From: Tahibacter aquaticus | Lineage (GTDB): Bacteria; Pseudomonadota; Gammaproteobacteria; Xanthomonadales; Rhodanobacteraceae | Direction of reading: 5' to 3' | NCBI RefSeq assembly: GCF_004363655.1 | Contig: NZ_SNZH01000020.1 | Span: 62,001-126,000, forward strand | Length of the DNA stretch: 64,000 nt | Shown: positions 8,830 through 18,100 of the stretch, in pieces | Numbering within the stretch: position 1 is the first letter of the stretch | How the letters are laid out: every line of letters begins with the position of its first letter | Position numbers and translations under genes: made by a program | The notes under the pieces: generated by a model | Databases searched by the model: none | Told to the model about the DNA's origin: nothing | The model's input: the letters and a program-made list of their open reading frames with translations, nothing else

Positions 8830-8870
8830 GGCCGGTGGACAACGGCCGGCCTTTCCTGCTTTGGAAAGGA
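8830..8870 (+). promoter_or_regulatory. Alternative leader hairpins covering the moaA ribosome binding site
   Basis: CCTTTCC (8850-8856) and GGAAAGG (8863-8869) pair perfectly around a 6-base loop and would bury the ribosome binding site GGAAAGGA. GGCCGG (8830-8835) pairs with CCGGCC (8846-8851), which overlaps the first arm by two bases, so the two stems compete. The arrangement could control translation of moaA; a molybdenum-cofactor-sensing role is only a guess. Confidence 0.4.
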
Positions 8871-8877
8871 TTGAAAG

Positions 8878-9861
8878 ATGGCAGCCCTCATCGACGGCTA
8901 CGGCCGACGCTTTCCGTACCTGCGGCTCTCGCTGATCGAGGCCTGCAATTTCCGCTGCAGCTACTGCCTGCCCCGGGGCTACCAGCCGCGTCCTGGACTG
9001 GCACCTCTGCTGACTGTGGCAGAGATAGGCCGGCTGGTCCGGGCCTTCGCGCGGCTGGGCATGAGCAAGCTGCGGCTCACCGGCGGCGAGCCCAGCCTGC
9101 GCCATGATTTGAGCGAGATCATCGCCGCCGTCGCCGCCGTGCCCGGCGTGGCCAAAGTCGCGTTGACCAGCAATGGCGTGCTACTGCAGCGGCGCATCGC
9201 CGAGTGGCAGGCCGCCGGTCTCACGCATCTGAATGTCAGCGTCGACGCGCTGGACCGCGCGCGTTTCGCCGCGATCACTGGCCACGACCGCCTGCCGCAG
9301 ATCCTCGACGGCATCGAGCGCGCGCTTGCACTGGGCCTAACAGCAGTCAAGCTCAACGCGGTGCTGCTCCGCGGACTCAACGACGACCAGCTGCCGGCCT
9401 TCCTCGATTACGTGCGCACGCGTCGCGTCGGCCTGCGCTTCATTGAGCTGATGCAGACCGGCGACAACCTCGCCTATTTCCGGCGCCACCACTACCGCGC
9501 CGAAACCCTGGAACAGACGCTGCTGGCACAGGGCTGGCAGTTGCATCCGCGCGCGCCGGACGCCGGCCCCGCGCGCGATTACGCCCATCCGGACTACGCC
9601 GGTCACATCGGCATCATCGCGCCGTATTCGCGCGATTTCTGCGCCGGCTGCAACCGCCTTCGCGTCACCGCAGCCGGCGACCTGCGCCTGTGCCTGTTCG
9701 GCAACGCAGGCATTCCACTGCGACAGTTGCTGCAGGCCGACGCGCAGGCCAACGAACTTCAGGCTACGTTGATAAGCCAGCTCGGCCTGAAGGCCGCCGG
9801 TCACGGCTTGCACCGGGGCGAGACCGGCGTTACCCCGCATCTTGCGTCGATCGGAGGCTGA
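8878..9861 (+). CDS. moaA: GTP 3',8-cyclase (molybdenum cofactor step 1)
   Basis: A 327-residue radical SAM enzyme that converts GTP to 3',8-cyclo-dihydro-GTP, the first step of molybdopterin synthesis. The N-terminal cluster motif is EACNFRCSYC (Cys23, 27, 30), SAM-binding LTGGEP follows near residue 65, and the C-terminal second cluster is CAGCNRLRVTAAGDLRLC near residue 258. The protein ends in Gly-Gly (SIGG), the functional tail of MoaA. Length equals that of the E. coli enzyme. It opens a compact operon moaA, moaCB, moeA, moaD, moaE just upstream of narGHJI, whose NarG needs this cofactor. Confidence 0.93.
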   Translation: MAALIDGYGRRFPYLRLSLIEACNFRCSYCLPRGYQPRPGLAPLLTVAEIGRLVRAFARLGMSKLRLTGGEPSLRHDLSEIIAAVAAVPGVAKVALTSNGVLLQRRIAEWQAAGLTHLNVSVDALDRARFAAITGHDRLPQILDGIERALALGLTAVKLNAVLLRGLNDDQLPAFLDYVRTRRVGLRFIELMQTGDNLAYFRRHHYRAETLEQTLLAQGWQLHPRAPDAGPARDYAHPDYAGHIGIIAPYSRDFCAGCNRLRVTAAGDLRLCLFGNAGIPLRQLLQADAQANELQATLISQLGLKAAGHGLHRGETGVTPHLASIGG

Positions 9862-9864
9862 ACC

Positions 9865-10884
9865 ATGCCCTTGAACCAGACCCCCTGCGTGGGTTTCCAG
9901 ATGCCCGACTTGCGCCGCGAACGCCCGGTGCAGCGGCGCGCCGTCGCTACCGGTGAACTGCAGGTCGGCTCTGCCTATTCTGCTCTCGTCGAGCGCCGCC
10001 TGCCGCGCGGCGACGCGCTGCTGCTGGCCCAGGTGGCCGGGCTCCAAGGCGCCAGGAATGTGGCCCAGCTGATTCCACTGCATTCGTTGCCAACGCCAGA
10101 CTACGTCGAGCTTCGCTGCCTGCCGCTGCCCGGCGAGGACGCCGTGCGCGTCTATTGCGAGGTCACTGGCACGGCCTGCGGAAGCCTGGCGCTGGAAGCC
10201 CTGGCCGGCGTCAACGCTGCTCTGCTCTGCCTCTGCGACCAGCTCGAAGTCCTACAGCCGGCGCTGTGCCTGCGCGAGGTCCGCCTGCTGTTTGACGAAG
10301 GCGGTCCGCAGGGCCTGCGAATCCATCCGCGCGGGCTGGATGAGGACGAGCGCGAACACTATCTGCCGCAGGCCGCGTCCGGTCTCGCCGGTGCGCGCTG
10401 TGCGGTGATCACGCTCAGTGACCGCGCTCAGGCTGGTACCTATGCCGACCGTTCCGGACCGCTGCTGGTCGAGGCGCTGCAGGCGCTCGGCGCCGTCGTC
10501 GCCGATGTCGTTCTGCTGCCCGACGGCGTGGAGCCGCTGGCGACGCGGCTGAAAGCGCTGGCCACTGCTGGCGCCGAACTGGTGCTGTGCACCGGCGGCA
10601 CCGGCTTCGGGCCACGCGATCTAAGTCCCGAAGCCCTTCGCGCGGTGGCCGACCGGCCGGTGCCGGGCCTGGGTGAACTACTGCGCAGCGAAAGCCGCCA
10701 TCACACTGAACTGGCCTGGTTGTCGCGGGCTGAGGCTGGCCTGATCGGGCGCTGCCTGGTCGTCACCTTGCCCGGTAGTCCACGTGCCGTGGCCCAGGGC
10801 ATGGCCATACTCGGTCCGTTGCTGGCACATGCCCGCGCAATGCTGCGTGGCGAGCCCCATCCCGATGGACGCAACCATGCTTGA
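9865..10884 (+). CDS. moaCB: MoaC-MoaB/MogA fusion protein with degenerate MoaC half
   Basis: A 339-residue fusion. Residues 1-155 align with MoaC (cyclic pyranopterin monophosphate synthase) and 165-330 with MoaB/MogA (molybdopterin adenylyltransferase family). The second half is intact: VITLSDRAQAGTYADRSG, LCTGGTGFGPRDLSPEA, VPGLGELLRSES. The MoaC half keeps the fold and the Asp equivalent to E. coli Asp128 (Asp125) but reads Arg48, Ser74 and Glu128 where E. coli has Lys51, His77 and Lys131, all with the same offset of three. The two lysines are known to be essential in E. coli, so this MoaC half is probably inactive and a separate moaC should exist elsewhere. It starts three bases after moaA ends. 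Confidence 0.85.
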   Translation: MPLNQTPCVGFQMPDLRRERPVQRRAVATGELQVGSAYSALVERRLPRGDALLLAQVAGLQGARNVAQLIPLHSLPTPDYVELRCLPLPGEDAVRVYCEVTGTACGSLALEALAGVNAALLCLCDQLEVLQPALCLREVRLLFDEGGPQGLRIHPRGLDEDEREHYLPQAASGLAGARCAVITLSDRAQAGTYADRSGPLLVEALQALGAVVADVVLLPDGVEPLATRLKALATAGAELVLCTGGTGFGPRDLSPEALRAVADRPVPGLGELLRSESRHHTELAWLSRAEAGLIGRCLVVTLPGSPRAVAQGMAILGPLLAHARAMLRGEPHPDGRNHA

Positions 10885-12130
10885 TGTCGATGCTGCTCTC
10901 GCACTGATCCATCAGGGGCTGCATCGCGGTCCGACCGAAGCGCTGGCACCACGCGCGGCCCTGGGCCGCGTGCTGGCCCAGGCCGTGTACAGCGGCGAGG
11001 ACCTGCCACCATTCGACAACGCGGCGATGGACGGTTTCGCCCTGCCGCTGGGTGCACGCACGGCCCAGGCCGGCGAGGAATTCGCCGTGCAGGGGGAACA
11101 GGCGGCCGGTGACGCGGCGCGATCCGCACAGGTTGCCTGCGCCATCATGACTGGCGCGCGCCTGCCCGACGGGCTCGACACAGTCGTCCCGCTGGAACAG
11201 GTACGCGTGCTTGCCCACGATGTGCAGGGCGGTGCGCAGCGCATCGTCCTGACGGTCGCGGTGGCGCCCGGCCAGCACTGCCGCCGCCGGGGCGAGGATA
11301 TTTGCCGCGGCGAACCCGCGTTGCCGGCCGGCTGCCGGATCGGACCGCCCCAACTCGCACTGCTGGCTGGAATCGGCTGCGCCAAGGTCTCCGTAGTAAA
11401 GGCACCCAGATTGACGTTGTTCTGCACCGGCCGCGAACTCGTTGACGACCCGGCGCGGGCGCTGGGTTCAGGCGAGATCCGCAACAGCAATGGCCCCTAT
11501 CTCGCCGCGGCCGCTGCCGCTGCCGGCACCGAACTGCTACGCGAAGTCACTGTGGCGGACGAGCCGGCCTCGCTGCAGCACGCCATTGCCGACGCAGTGG
11601 CCGACGGGGCGCGCCTGATCCTGAGCACCGGCGCGGTATCGGCCGGTCGTTACGACTTCGTGCCCGAAGTGCTGGGCGCGCTTCGTGCCGATATTGTTTT
11701 CCACAAGTTGCGCATGCGCCCGGGCAAACCGCTGCTGTTTGCGCGACTGCCCGGCGGTACGCTGTATTTCGGCTTACCCGGAAATCCGGCCTCCTGCGCC
11801 GTCGGATTCCGCTTCTTCGTCTGCGCGGCCGTGCGCGCGCTGCTGGGCCTTGCCGCCGAACGGCCGTGGCGTCTGCCGTTAGTGCAAGAGGCAAGCAAGA
11901 AAGCGGGATTCGCCCTCTACCAGAAGGCCAGCTTGACATTCGATCGGGACGGCCGCGCCGGCGTGCGTCTGCTGTCGGGCCAGGAATCCTTCAAGGTCCA
12001 TTCCCTGGCCCATGCGCAGGGCTGGGCCATGCTACCGGCAGCGGCGGAGCACCTGCCAGCGGGAACGTCAGTCGACTTTCACGGCAGTGCGCACTGGGGC
12101 CTGCACCTGGATACGGAGAGCGCCGCATGA
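10877..12130 (+). CDS. moeA: Molybdopterin molybdotransferase
   Basis: A 417-residue MoeA, which inserts molybdate into adenylylated molybdopterin. The chosen start MLDVDAALAL overlaps the moaCB stop by eight bases; ATG 10865 is an alternative. Landmarks: PPFDNAAMDGFAL near residue 40 (the MoeA signature), IMTGARLPDGLDTVVPLE, the MogA-like domain with CTGRELVD and LSTGAVSAGRYDF, and the C-terminal KLRMRPGKPLLFARL and FGLPGNPAS blocks. Full length. Works after the MoaB/MogA half of the preceding fusion. Confidence 0.93.
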   Translation: MLDVDAALALIHQGLHRGPTEALAPRAALGRVLAQAVYSGEDLPPFDNAAMDGFALPLGARTAQAGEEFAVQGEQAAGDAARSAQVACAIMTGARLPDGLDTVVPLEQVRVLAHDVQGGAQRIVLTVAVAPGQHCRRRGEDICRGEPALPAGCRIGPPQLALLAGIGCAKVSVVKAPRLTLFCTGRELVDDPARALGSGEIRNSNGPYLAAAAAAAGTELLREVTVADEPASLQHAIADAVADGARLILSTGAVSAGRYDFVPEVLGALRADIVFHKLRMRPGKPLLFARLPGGTLYFGLPGNPASCAVGFRFFVCAAVRALLGLAAERPWRLPLVQEASKKAGFALYQKASLTFDRDGRAGVRLLSGQESFKVHSLAHAQGWAMLPAAAEHLPAGTSVDFHGSAHWGLHLDTESAA

Positions 12131-12387
12131 AGATCCAGCTAACCCTGTTCGGCTGCTTCAGCGAGTTCGAACCCGGCGCCGTACTGGAACTGGATCTCGC
12201 CGACGCCGCGAACCTTACCGACGTGCGCGCGGCCATCGACGACTACGGCCGTCGCCACTGGCCGCGTTATCGTCCGGGTCTGCTCGGTGCCTCGGTCCTG
12301 GCCAGCGAAAGCGAACTGCTGTGCGACGAGGCGGCAGTCCCGGCGGACGGTCGGCTGGTGTTGCTGCCGCCAGTCTGCGGCGGCTGA
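12127..12387 (+). CDS. moaD: Molybdopterin synthase small subunit
   Basis: An 86-residue ubiquitin-like sulfur carrier. It starts MKIQLTLFGCFSEF and ends PPVCGG; the terminal Gly-Gly is what gets adenylated and thiocarboxylated before sulfur is passed to cyclic pyranopterin monophosphate. Start overlaps the moeA stop (ATGA). Partner of moaE, which follows after four bases. Confidence 0.9.
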   Translation: MKIQLTLFGCFSEFEPGAVLELDLADAANLTDVRAAIDDYGRRHWPRYRPGLLGASVLASESELLCDEAAVPADGRLVLLPPVCGG

Positions 12388-12391
12388 GCCC

Positions 12392-12952
12392 ATGCAGAAC
12401 AATCCGTGTTTCCAACTCTTGCTACCCGCCATCAGCGAACAGGCGCTGGACCCGGCCGCCGCGCTGGAATTCGTCGCCGACGCTGATTTTGGGGCCACGA
12501 CCCTGTTTCTGGGCCGGGTGCGCGCGCTCAACCTCGGCCGCGCCGTGAGCGGCATCAGCTACAGCCTGTTCGCACCGCTAGTGCTGCGCGTGTTCGAGCG
12601 AGCCTGCTGCGACGCCGCCGCCGCGTTCGGCCCGCAATTGCGCCTGCATGTCTCGCACAGCCACGGCCAGCTGCAGGTCGGCGATCTGGCCGTGGTCGTC
12701 GCTGCCGGCGCACCTCATCGCGACCAGGCCTTTCGTGCCTGCCGCAAGATCATCGAAATCGTCAAACACCAGGCACCGATCTGGAAAAAGGAACACTACG
12801 CGGACGGCGACAGCGAATGGAGCGAGGGGTGCGCGCTGTGTTCTCCGGCGACGCCGTCTGCGCTTTCGACGGCACAGGCAGCAACACAAACCACCGCAGC
12901 GACGACGACGCCATTGGCAAGAGCAGCAGATACACACGGCGACGGGCTCTGA
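12392..12952 (+). CDS. moaE: Molybdopterin synthase catalytic subunit
   Basis: A 186-residue MoaE, the catalytic subunit that joins two dithiolene sulfurs to the pterin. The active-site block KHQAPIWKKEHY (about residues 125-136) carries the two lysines conserved in the family, and the upstream HSHGQLQVGDLAVVV and AFRACRKIIEIVK segments match. The last about 35 residues, Ala/Thr-rich, exceed the usual length (about 150) and are probably a flexible tail. Directly follows moaD. Confidence 0.9.
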   Translation: MQNNPCFQLLLPAISEQALDPAAALEFVADADFGATTLFLGRVRALNLGRAVSGISYSLFAPLVLRVFERACCDAAAAFGPQLRLHVSHSHGQLQVGDLAVVVAAGAPHRDQAFRACRKIIEIVKHQAPIWKKEHYADGDSEWSEGCALCSPATPSALSTAQAATQTTAATTTPLARAADTHGDGL

Positions 12953-12995
12953 ACGCGCCGACCCTCCCGCCTCCCAACCTCGCCCAGGACCCCCC

Positions 12996-13349
12996 ATGAA
13001 ACTGCAACTCCACGGCCAGCGCCTGCGCTTTCGCATCGACGAGGCGGAGCTGGCCCGCCTGCTCGACGGCCAGACCCTGGCCGACCAAACCCGGCTCGGT
13101 CCGGTGCAGCTGCACGAACGTCGCTTGCACCTGCACGATGGCACTACGGCGGCGCTGGACTGGAAGGACGGCAACTTGGCGCTGACGCTGCCGCGCACCG
13201 CCATCGAGGACTACGTCACCGGCCTGCCCCGCCGCGACGCCCTGCGCTTTGTCCTCGGCGAAGGCGAGGCTGCGCTGCATCTGGATTTCGATGTCGACGT
13301 GCGTGACAGCATGCGCACGCGTCGGCCGCAGGCAGCGCTCCAGCCCTGA
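12996..13349 (+). CDS. Hypothetical protein at the end of the moa operon
   Basis: A 117-residue cytoplasmic protein beginning MKLQLHGQRLRFRIDEAEL. It looks all-beta with alternating polar/hydrophobic strands (VQLHERRLHLHDG, ALDWKDGNLALTLPRTAIE) and an acidic C-terminal stretch LDFDVDVRDSM. I recall similar short proteins beside molybdenum-cofactor genes (a DUF7009-like group), but no function is established. The 43-base gap from moaE and same direction suggest co-transcription. Confidence 0.55.
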   Translation: MKLQLHGQRLRFRIDEAELARLLDGQTLADQTRLGPVQLHERRLHLHDGTTAALDWKDGNLALTLPRTAIEDYVTGLPRRDALRFVLGEGEAALHLDFDVDVRDSMRTRRPQAALQP

Positions 13350-13378
13350 TCCACCGCCGGCCCCCGTCCCGGCCGTGT

Positions 13379-13392
13379 CTGACCGAGATCAG
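13379..13392. promoter_or_regulatory. Weak FNR/DNR-like dyad
   Basis: CTGAC-CGAG-ATCAG, retaining the TGA-N8-TCA core. It lies 227 bases upstream of narK, far from the start, so it may be a secondary site. Confidence 0.4.
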
Positions 13393-13535
13393 ACCCGCCG
13401 GCGCAACGAATGCCCTGTCGTTAACCCGCATTGCTCGCGCCCGTTCGTAGCGCAGGACGCAGGCGGCGGTGGGTTGCGCGCGCCGCCGCACTCCCGGGTG
13501 CCGTGACACCTTGCCGCACACGGCAGCGGGTTTAG

Positions 13536-13549
13536 ATGACCCAAATCAG
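13536..13549. promoter_or_regulatory. FNR/DNR-like box upstream of narK
   Basis: ATGAC-CCAA-ATCAG, 70 bases before the narK start codon, a suitable distance for activation of the narK-narGHJI unit. The TGAC half-site is also typical of DNR/NNR regulators, so either sensor could act. Confidence 0.55.
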
Positions 13550-13618
13550 TGTGATCCGCCGACGAGTTGCCAAAACTGCAGCCGATTCCACGGCCCTCGC
13601 CGAGGAGCGGATCTTGCG

Positions 13619-15046
13619 ATGAGCAGCCCAGGCAGCGAAACCCGCAGTGTGAGTTCGGCCGCGCCTCGCGCCGCGCGACAGATCGAGCACTGGGACCCGG
13701 AGAATCCGGCGTTCTGGGACAGCCAGGGACGCCGCATCGCAAACCGCAATCTGTGGCTGTCGATACCAGCGCTGCTGCTGGCCTTCGCGGTCTGGATGAT
13801 GTTCTCGGCCATCGCGGTCAGCCTGCCGCGCGTTGGCTTCAACTTCGATACAGACCAGCTGTTTTGGCTCGCCGCACTGCCAGCCTTGTCGGGCGCGACC
13901 CTGCGCATCTTCTACAGCTTCATGGTGCCGCTGTTCGGCGGTCGGCGCTGGACTGCGATCTCCACTGCGAGCCTGCTGCTGCCGGCGATGTGGCTGGCCT
14001 TCGCCGTCGCCGATCCAACAACGCCGTACTGGCACTTCGTGGCCATCGCAGTTCTCTGTGGCTTGGGCGGCGGCAATTTCGCCTCGTCGATGTCGAACAT
14101 CAGCTTCTTCTTTCCCAAGGCCCGGCAAGGCTATGCCCTGGGCATGAACGCCGGCCTGGGCAATCTGGGCGTGTCGGCGGTGCAGTTCGTGATTCCGCTC
14201 GTCACAGGCTTCGCCCTGTTTGGCAGCCTTGCGGGTGGACCGCAGACAGCCGCCGACGGCCGCCAGCTGTTCCTGCAGAACGCCGGCCTGGTCTGGGTAC
14301 CCTTCATTTTCGCCGCTGCGGTGGCGGCCTGGTTCGGCATGAATGATCTGCAGGCGTCGCGGTCGAGTTTCGCCGAGCAGTCGGTCATTTTCCGGCGCAA
14401 ACACAACTGGCTGATGTGCTGGCTCTACGTGGGCACGTTCGGTAGCTTCATCGGCTTCTCCGCCGGCTTCCCTATGCTCAGCAAGACCTTGTTCCCTGGG
14501 GTCGATGCGCTGAAGTACGCGTTTCTCGGCCCCCTGGTCGGCGCGCTGATGCGCTCGGCCGGCGGCGCCATCGCCGACCGCGTGGGGGGCGCCCTGCTCA
14601 CCCTGGTCGTATTCATCGGCATGGCAGTGGCGGTGCTCGGCGTCATGGTCTTCCTGCCAGGCACCGCCGGCGGCGGCAGCTTCGGCGGGTTCCTGGCCAT
14701 GTTCCTGCTGCTGTTCGTGCTGTCGGGCGTCGGCAATGCCAGCACATTCCGCATGATTCCAGTGATCTTCCGCGCCGGGCACGAGCGCGCACTGCCGGCG
14801 GATGCGGACGCGAGCCAGCGCGCGGCCGCGCTGCGCCGCGCCAGCATCGAGTCGGCGGCGGTCATCGGGTTCTCGTCGGCGATCGGCGCCTACGGCGGGT
14901 TCTTCATTCCCAAGAGCTTCGGCTCGTCGCTGGCGCTGACCGGCGGCGCCGAGGCGGCGCTGTGCGGCTTCACCGTTTTCTACCTCAGCTGCATCGCGAT
15001 CACGTGGTGGTGGTACTTCCGCCGCGGCGCGGAATGTCCGTGCTGA
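13619..15046 (+). CDS. narK: Nitrate/nitrite transporter, NarK2-type
   Basis: A 475-residue major facilitator. The start at 13619 is the ATG after which homology begins. The soluble N-terminus has HWDPENPAFW and RRIANRNLWLSIPALLLAF, the extended start typical of NarK2-type nitrate/nitrite antiporters. Membrane signatures include GLGGGNFASSMSNISFFFPK with GYALGMNAGLGNLGVS (the nitrate signature of helix 5) and a second glycine-rich block late in the protein. It probably exchanges nitrite for nitrate so that NarG is supplied. It is 61 bases upstream of narG and likely in the same operon; a second, shorter NarK lies at the operon's end. Confidence 0.9.
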   Translation: MSSPGSETRSVSSAAPRAARQIEHWDPENPAFWDSQGRRIANRNLWLSIPALLLAFAVWMMFSAIAVSLPRVGFNFDTDQLFWLAALPALSGATLRIFYSFMVPLFGGRRWTAISTASLLLPAMWLAFAVADPTTPYWHFVAIAVLCGLGGGNFASSMSNISFFFPKARQGYALGMNAGLGNLGVSAVQFVIPLVTGFALFGSLAGGPQTAADGRQLFLQNAGLVWVPFIFAAAVAAWFGMNDLQASRSSFAEQSVIFRRKHNWLMCWLYVGTFGSFIGFSAGFPMLSKTLFPGVDALKYAFLGPLVGALMRSAGGAIADRVGGALLTLVVFIGMAVAVLGVMVFLPGTAGGGSFGGFLAMFLLLFVLSGVGNASTFRMIPVIFRAGHERALPADADASQRAAALRRASIESAAVIGFSSAIGAYGGFFIPKSFGSSLALTGGAEAALCGFTVFYLSCIAITWWWYFRRGAECPC

Positions 15047-15107
15047 TCCATCCGCAACGGCTAGCGGCATACGCCGGCAGAGCAAGGCTTCCTATGGAGA
15101 CCCAGCC

Positions 15108-18100
15108 ATGAGTTATTTTCTCGACCGTCTGAACTTCTTCAAGCCGGCCTCCGAGCCGTTCTCGGACGGGCACGGTGCCGCGCGTCGGGAGGATCGCAGC
15201 TGGGAAGATAGCTATCGCAGGCGCTGGCAATACGACAAGATCGTGCGTTCGACCCACGGCGTGAACTGCACCGGTTCGTGCAGTTGGAAGGTCTACGTCA
15301 AGAACGGGCTGGTGACGTGGGAGACGCAGCAGACCGACTATCCGCGGACGCGGCCGGACCTGCCCAATCACGAGCCGCGCGGCTGCCCCCGCGGCGCCAG
15401 CTATTCCTGGTACCTCTACAGCGCCAACCGGGTGAAATATCCGCTGGTGCGCTCGGCCCTGCTCAAGCTCTGGCGCGAGGCCCGCCGCACCGGTGCGCCC
15501 GTCGAGGCCTGGGCCAGCATCATCGCGGATCCGGAGCAGTCGCGGAGCTACAAGTCCAAGCGCGGAATGGGCGGCTTCGTGCGGTCGAGCTGGGACGAAG
15601 TCAACGAGATCATTGCCGCCGCCAACCTGCACACGGTCAAGGCATTCGGCCCGGATCGCGTTGTCGGCTTCTCGCCGATTCCGGCGATGTCGATGGTCAG
15701 CTACGCGGCCGGCGCGCGGTATCTGTCGCTGCTCGGCGGCGCCTGCCTGTCCTTCTACGATTGGTACTGCGACCTGCCGCCGTCGAGCCCACAAGTCTGG
15801 GGCGAGCAGACCGATGTGCCCGAATCGGCAGACTGGTACAACAGCCGCTACCTCATCGCCTGGGGCTCGAACGTTCCGCAGACGCGCACGCCGGATGCCC
15901 ACTTCTTCACCGAGGCGCGTTACAACGGCACGAAGACGGTGGCGATAACGCCGGACTATTCCGAGGTAGCCAAGCTCACTGATCATTGGCTGCATCCCAA
16001 GCAAGGTACCGACGCGGCGCTGGCCTTTGCCATGGGTCACGTGATCCTGCGCGAGTTCCATGTCGACAATCCCTCGCCCTACTTCACCGCCTATTGCCGC
16101 CAGTACAGCGACATGCCGCTGCTCGTCCGGCTCGAGCGCCGGCCCGATGGGCGTCTTGTGCCGGAACGCTTTTTGCGCGCGGCCGACCTGGGCGGTCTCG
16201 GCGAACGCAATAATCCGGAATGGAAGACCCTGGCCTATGACGAGATCAGCGGAGCGCTCGTCGTGCCCAACGGCTCGGTCGGCTTCCGCTGGGGCGAGAA
16301 GGGCAAGTGGAACATCGAGGAAAAAGACAGCGCCGGCCGCGCCACGCTTCTGCGCCTGAGTCTGGCCGGCGTCCACGATGGCCTGGAGCCCGTGAGCTTT
16401 CCGTACTTCGGCGGCGTAGAGCATGCGTACTGGATCGAATCCAAGTTTGAGGACGTGCTGGAACGCACGATCCCGGTTCGCCGCCTTGCGCTCGGTGACG
16501 GCAAGGAATGGCTGGTCGCGACCGTCTACGATCTGCTGCTGGCGCAGTACGGCGTGGACCGCGGTTTCGGCGGGGGCCATGTCGCTGCGAGCTACGACGA
16601 CAACGTGCCCGGCACGCCGGCTTGGCAGGAGAAAATCACCGGTGTACCGCGTGCCGACGTAATCCAGATCGCGCGCGAGTTCGCGCGCACCGCAGACAAG
16701 ACCCGCGGCCGCGCCATGATCATCGTCGGGGCGGCGATGAACCACTGGTTCCACAACGACATGAACTATCGCGGGCTCATCAACATGCTCGTGATGTGCG
16801 GCTGCGTCGGCCAATCCGGCGGCGGCTGGGCGCACTACGTTGGCCAGGAAAAACTGCGCCCGCAGTCGGGCTGGACGCCGGTGGCCTTCGGCCTGGACTG
16901 GAGCAAGCCGCCGCGGCAGATGAACGGCACCAGTTTTTTCTACTTCAACAGTAGCCAATATCGCTATGAAAAGCTCGGCGTGGAGGAAATCCTCTCGCCG
17001 CTGGCCGATCGCTCGCGCCATACCGGATCGCTTGCCGACTACAACCTGCGTGCGGTGCGCATGGGGTGGCTGCCGGCGGTTCCGCAGCTCAACACCAATC
17101 CGCTGCAACTGATGCGCGAGGCTGAGAAAGCCGGCATCCCTCCCGTGGACTACGCCGTCGGCAAGCTCAAGGACGGTAGCCTCGATTTCGCATTCGCCGA
17201 CCCGGAGGCGCCGGAGAACTATCCGCGCAATCTGTTCATCTGGCGTTCCAACCTGCTCGGCAGTTCGGGCAAGGGGCACGAGTACATGCTCAAGCATCTG
17301 CTCGGTACCCGCCACGGCCTGCAGGGCAAGGATCTTGGCGAGCGCGGCGCCACCAAGCCCGAAGAAGTGAAATGGCGCGACGAGGCGCCGGAAGGCAAGC
17401 TCGATCTTCTTGTCACGCTCGATTTCCGCATGTGCACTACGGCGCTCTACAGCGACATCGTGCTGCCGACCGCAACTTGGTACGAGAAGGACGACCTCAA
17501 CACTTCCGACATGCATCCGTTCATTCACCCGCTGTCCAAGGCGGTGGATCCGGCTTGGGAGGCGCGTTCGGACTGGGAGATCTTCAAGGGCATCGCGCGC
17601 AGCGTCAGCGCGATGGCACCCGGCGTGCTCGGCGTCGAGAAAGATCTTGTGCTGGTGCCGACGCTGCACGACACGCCGAACGAGATCGCCATGCCCTACG
17701 GCGTCACTGACTGGAAAAAGGGCGAGTGCGAGCTCATACCCGGCAAGACCGCACCGAGCATGGTCGTGGTCGAGCGCGACTATCCGAATCTCTACCGGAA
17801 ATTCACCTCGCTCGGTCCGCTGCTCGACCAGCAGGGCAACGGCGGCAAAGGCATGAGCTGGGAAACCGGCCACGAGGTCGAGTTCCTCGCCCGCCTCAAC
17901 CGCGAAGTCGCCGAACCAGGCGTAAGCCAGGGCCGCCCGCGCCTGGACACAGCGATCGACGTTGCAGAGGCGATTCTGCATCTCGCGCCGGAAACCAACG
18001 GCCATGTCGCCGTCAAAGCGTGGAAGTCGCTCGAGAGTTTCACCGGACGCAGCCATACCCACCTGGCCGAAGGCAAGGAGCACGAGGCGATCCGCTTCCG

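Noticed and set aside
8706-8877. Molybdenum-cofactor riboswitch
   Set aside because: The hairpins are real but I cannot match the conserved Moco RNA core, so it is listed only as a leader with alternative stems.
10784-10877. Earlier start for moeA inside moaCB
   Set aside because: It would add about 30 residues of antiparallel moaCB coding with no MoeA homology; the ATG near the moaCB stop fits the family start.
13532-15085. A 517-codon open frame opposite narK
   Set aside because: Same cause: antisense of a GC-rich gene; no homology or ribosome site.
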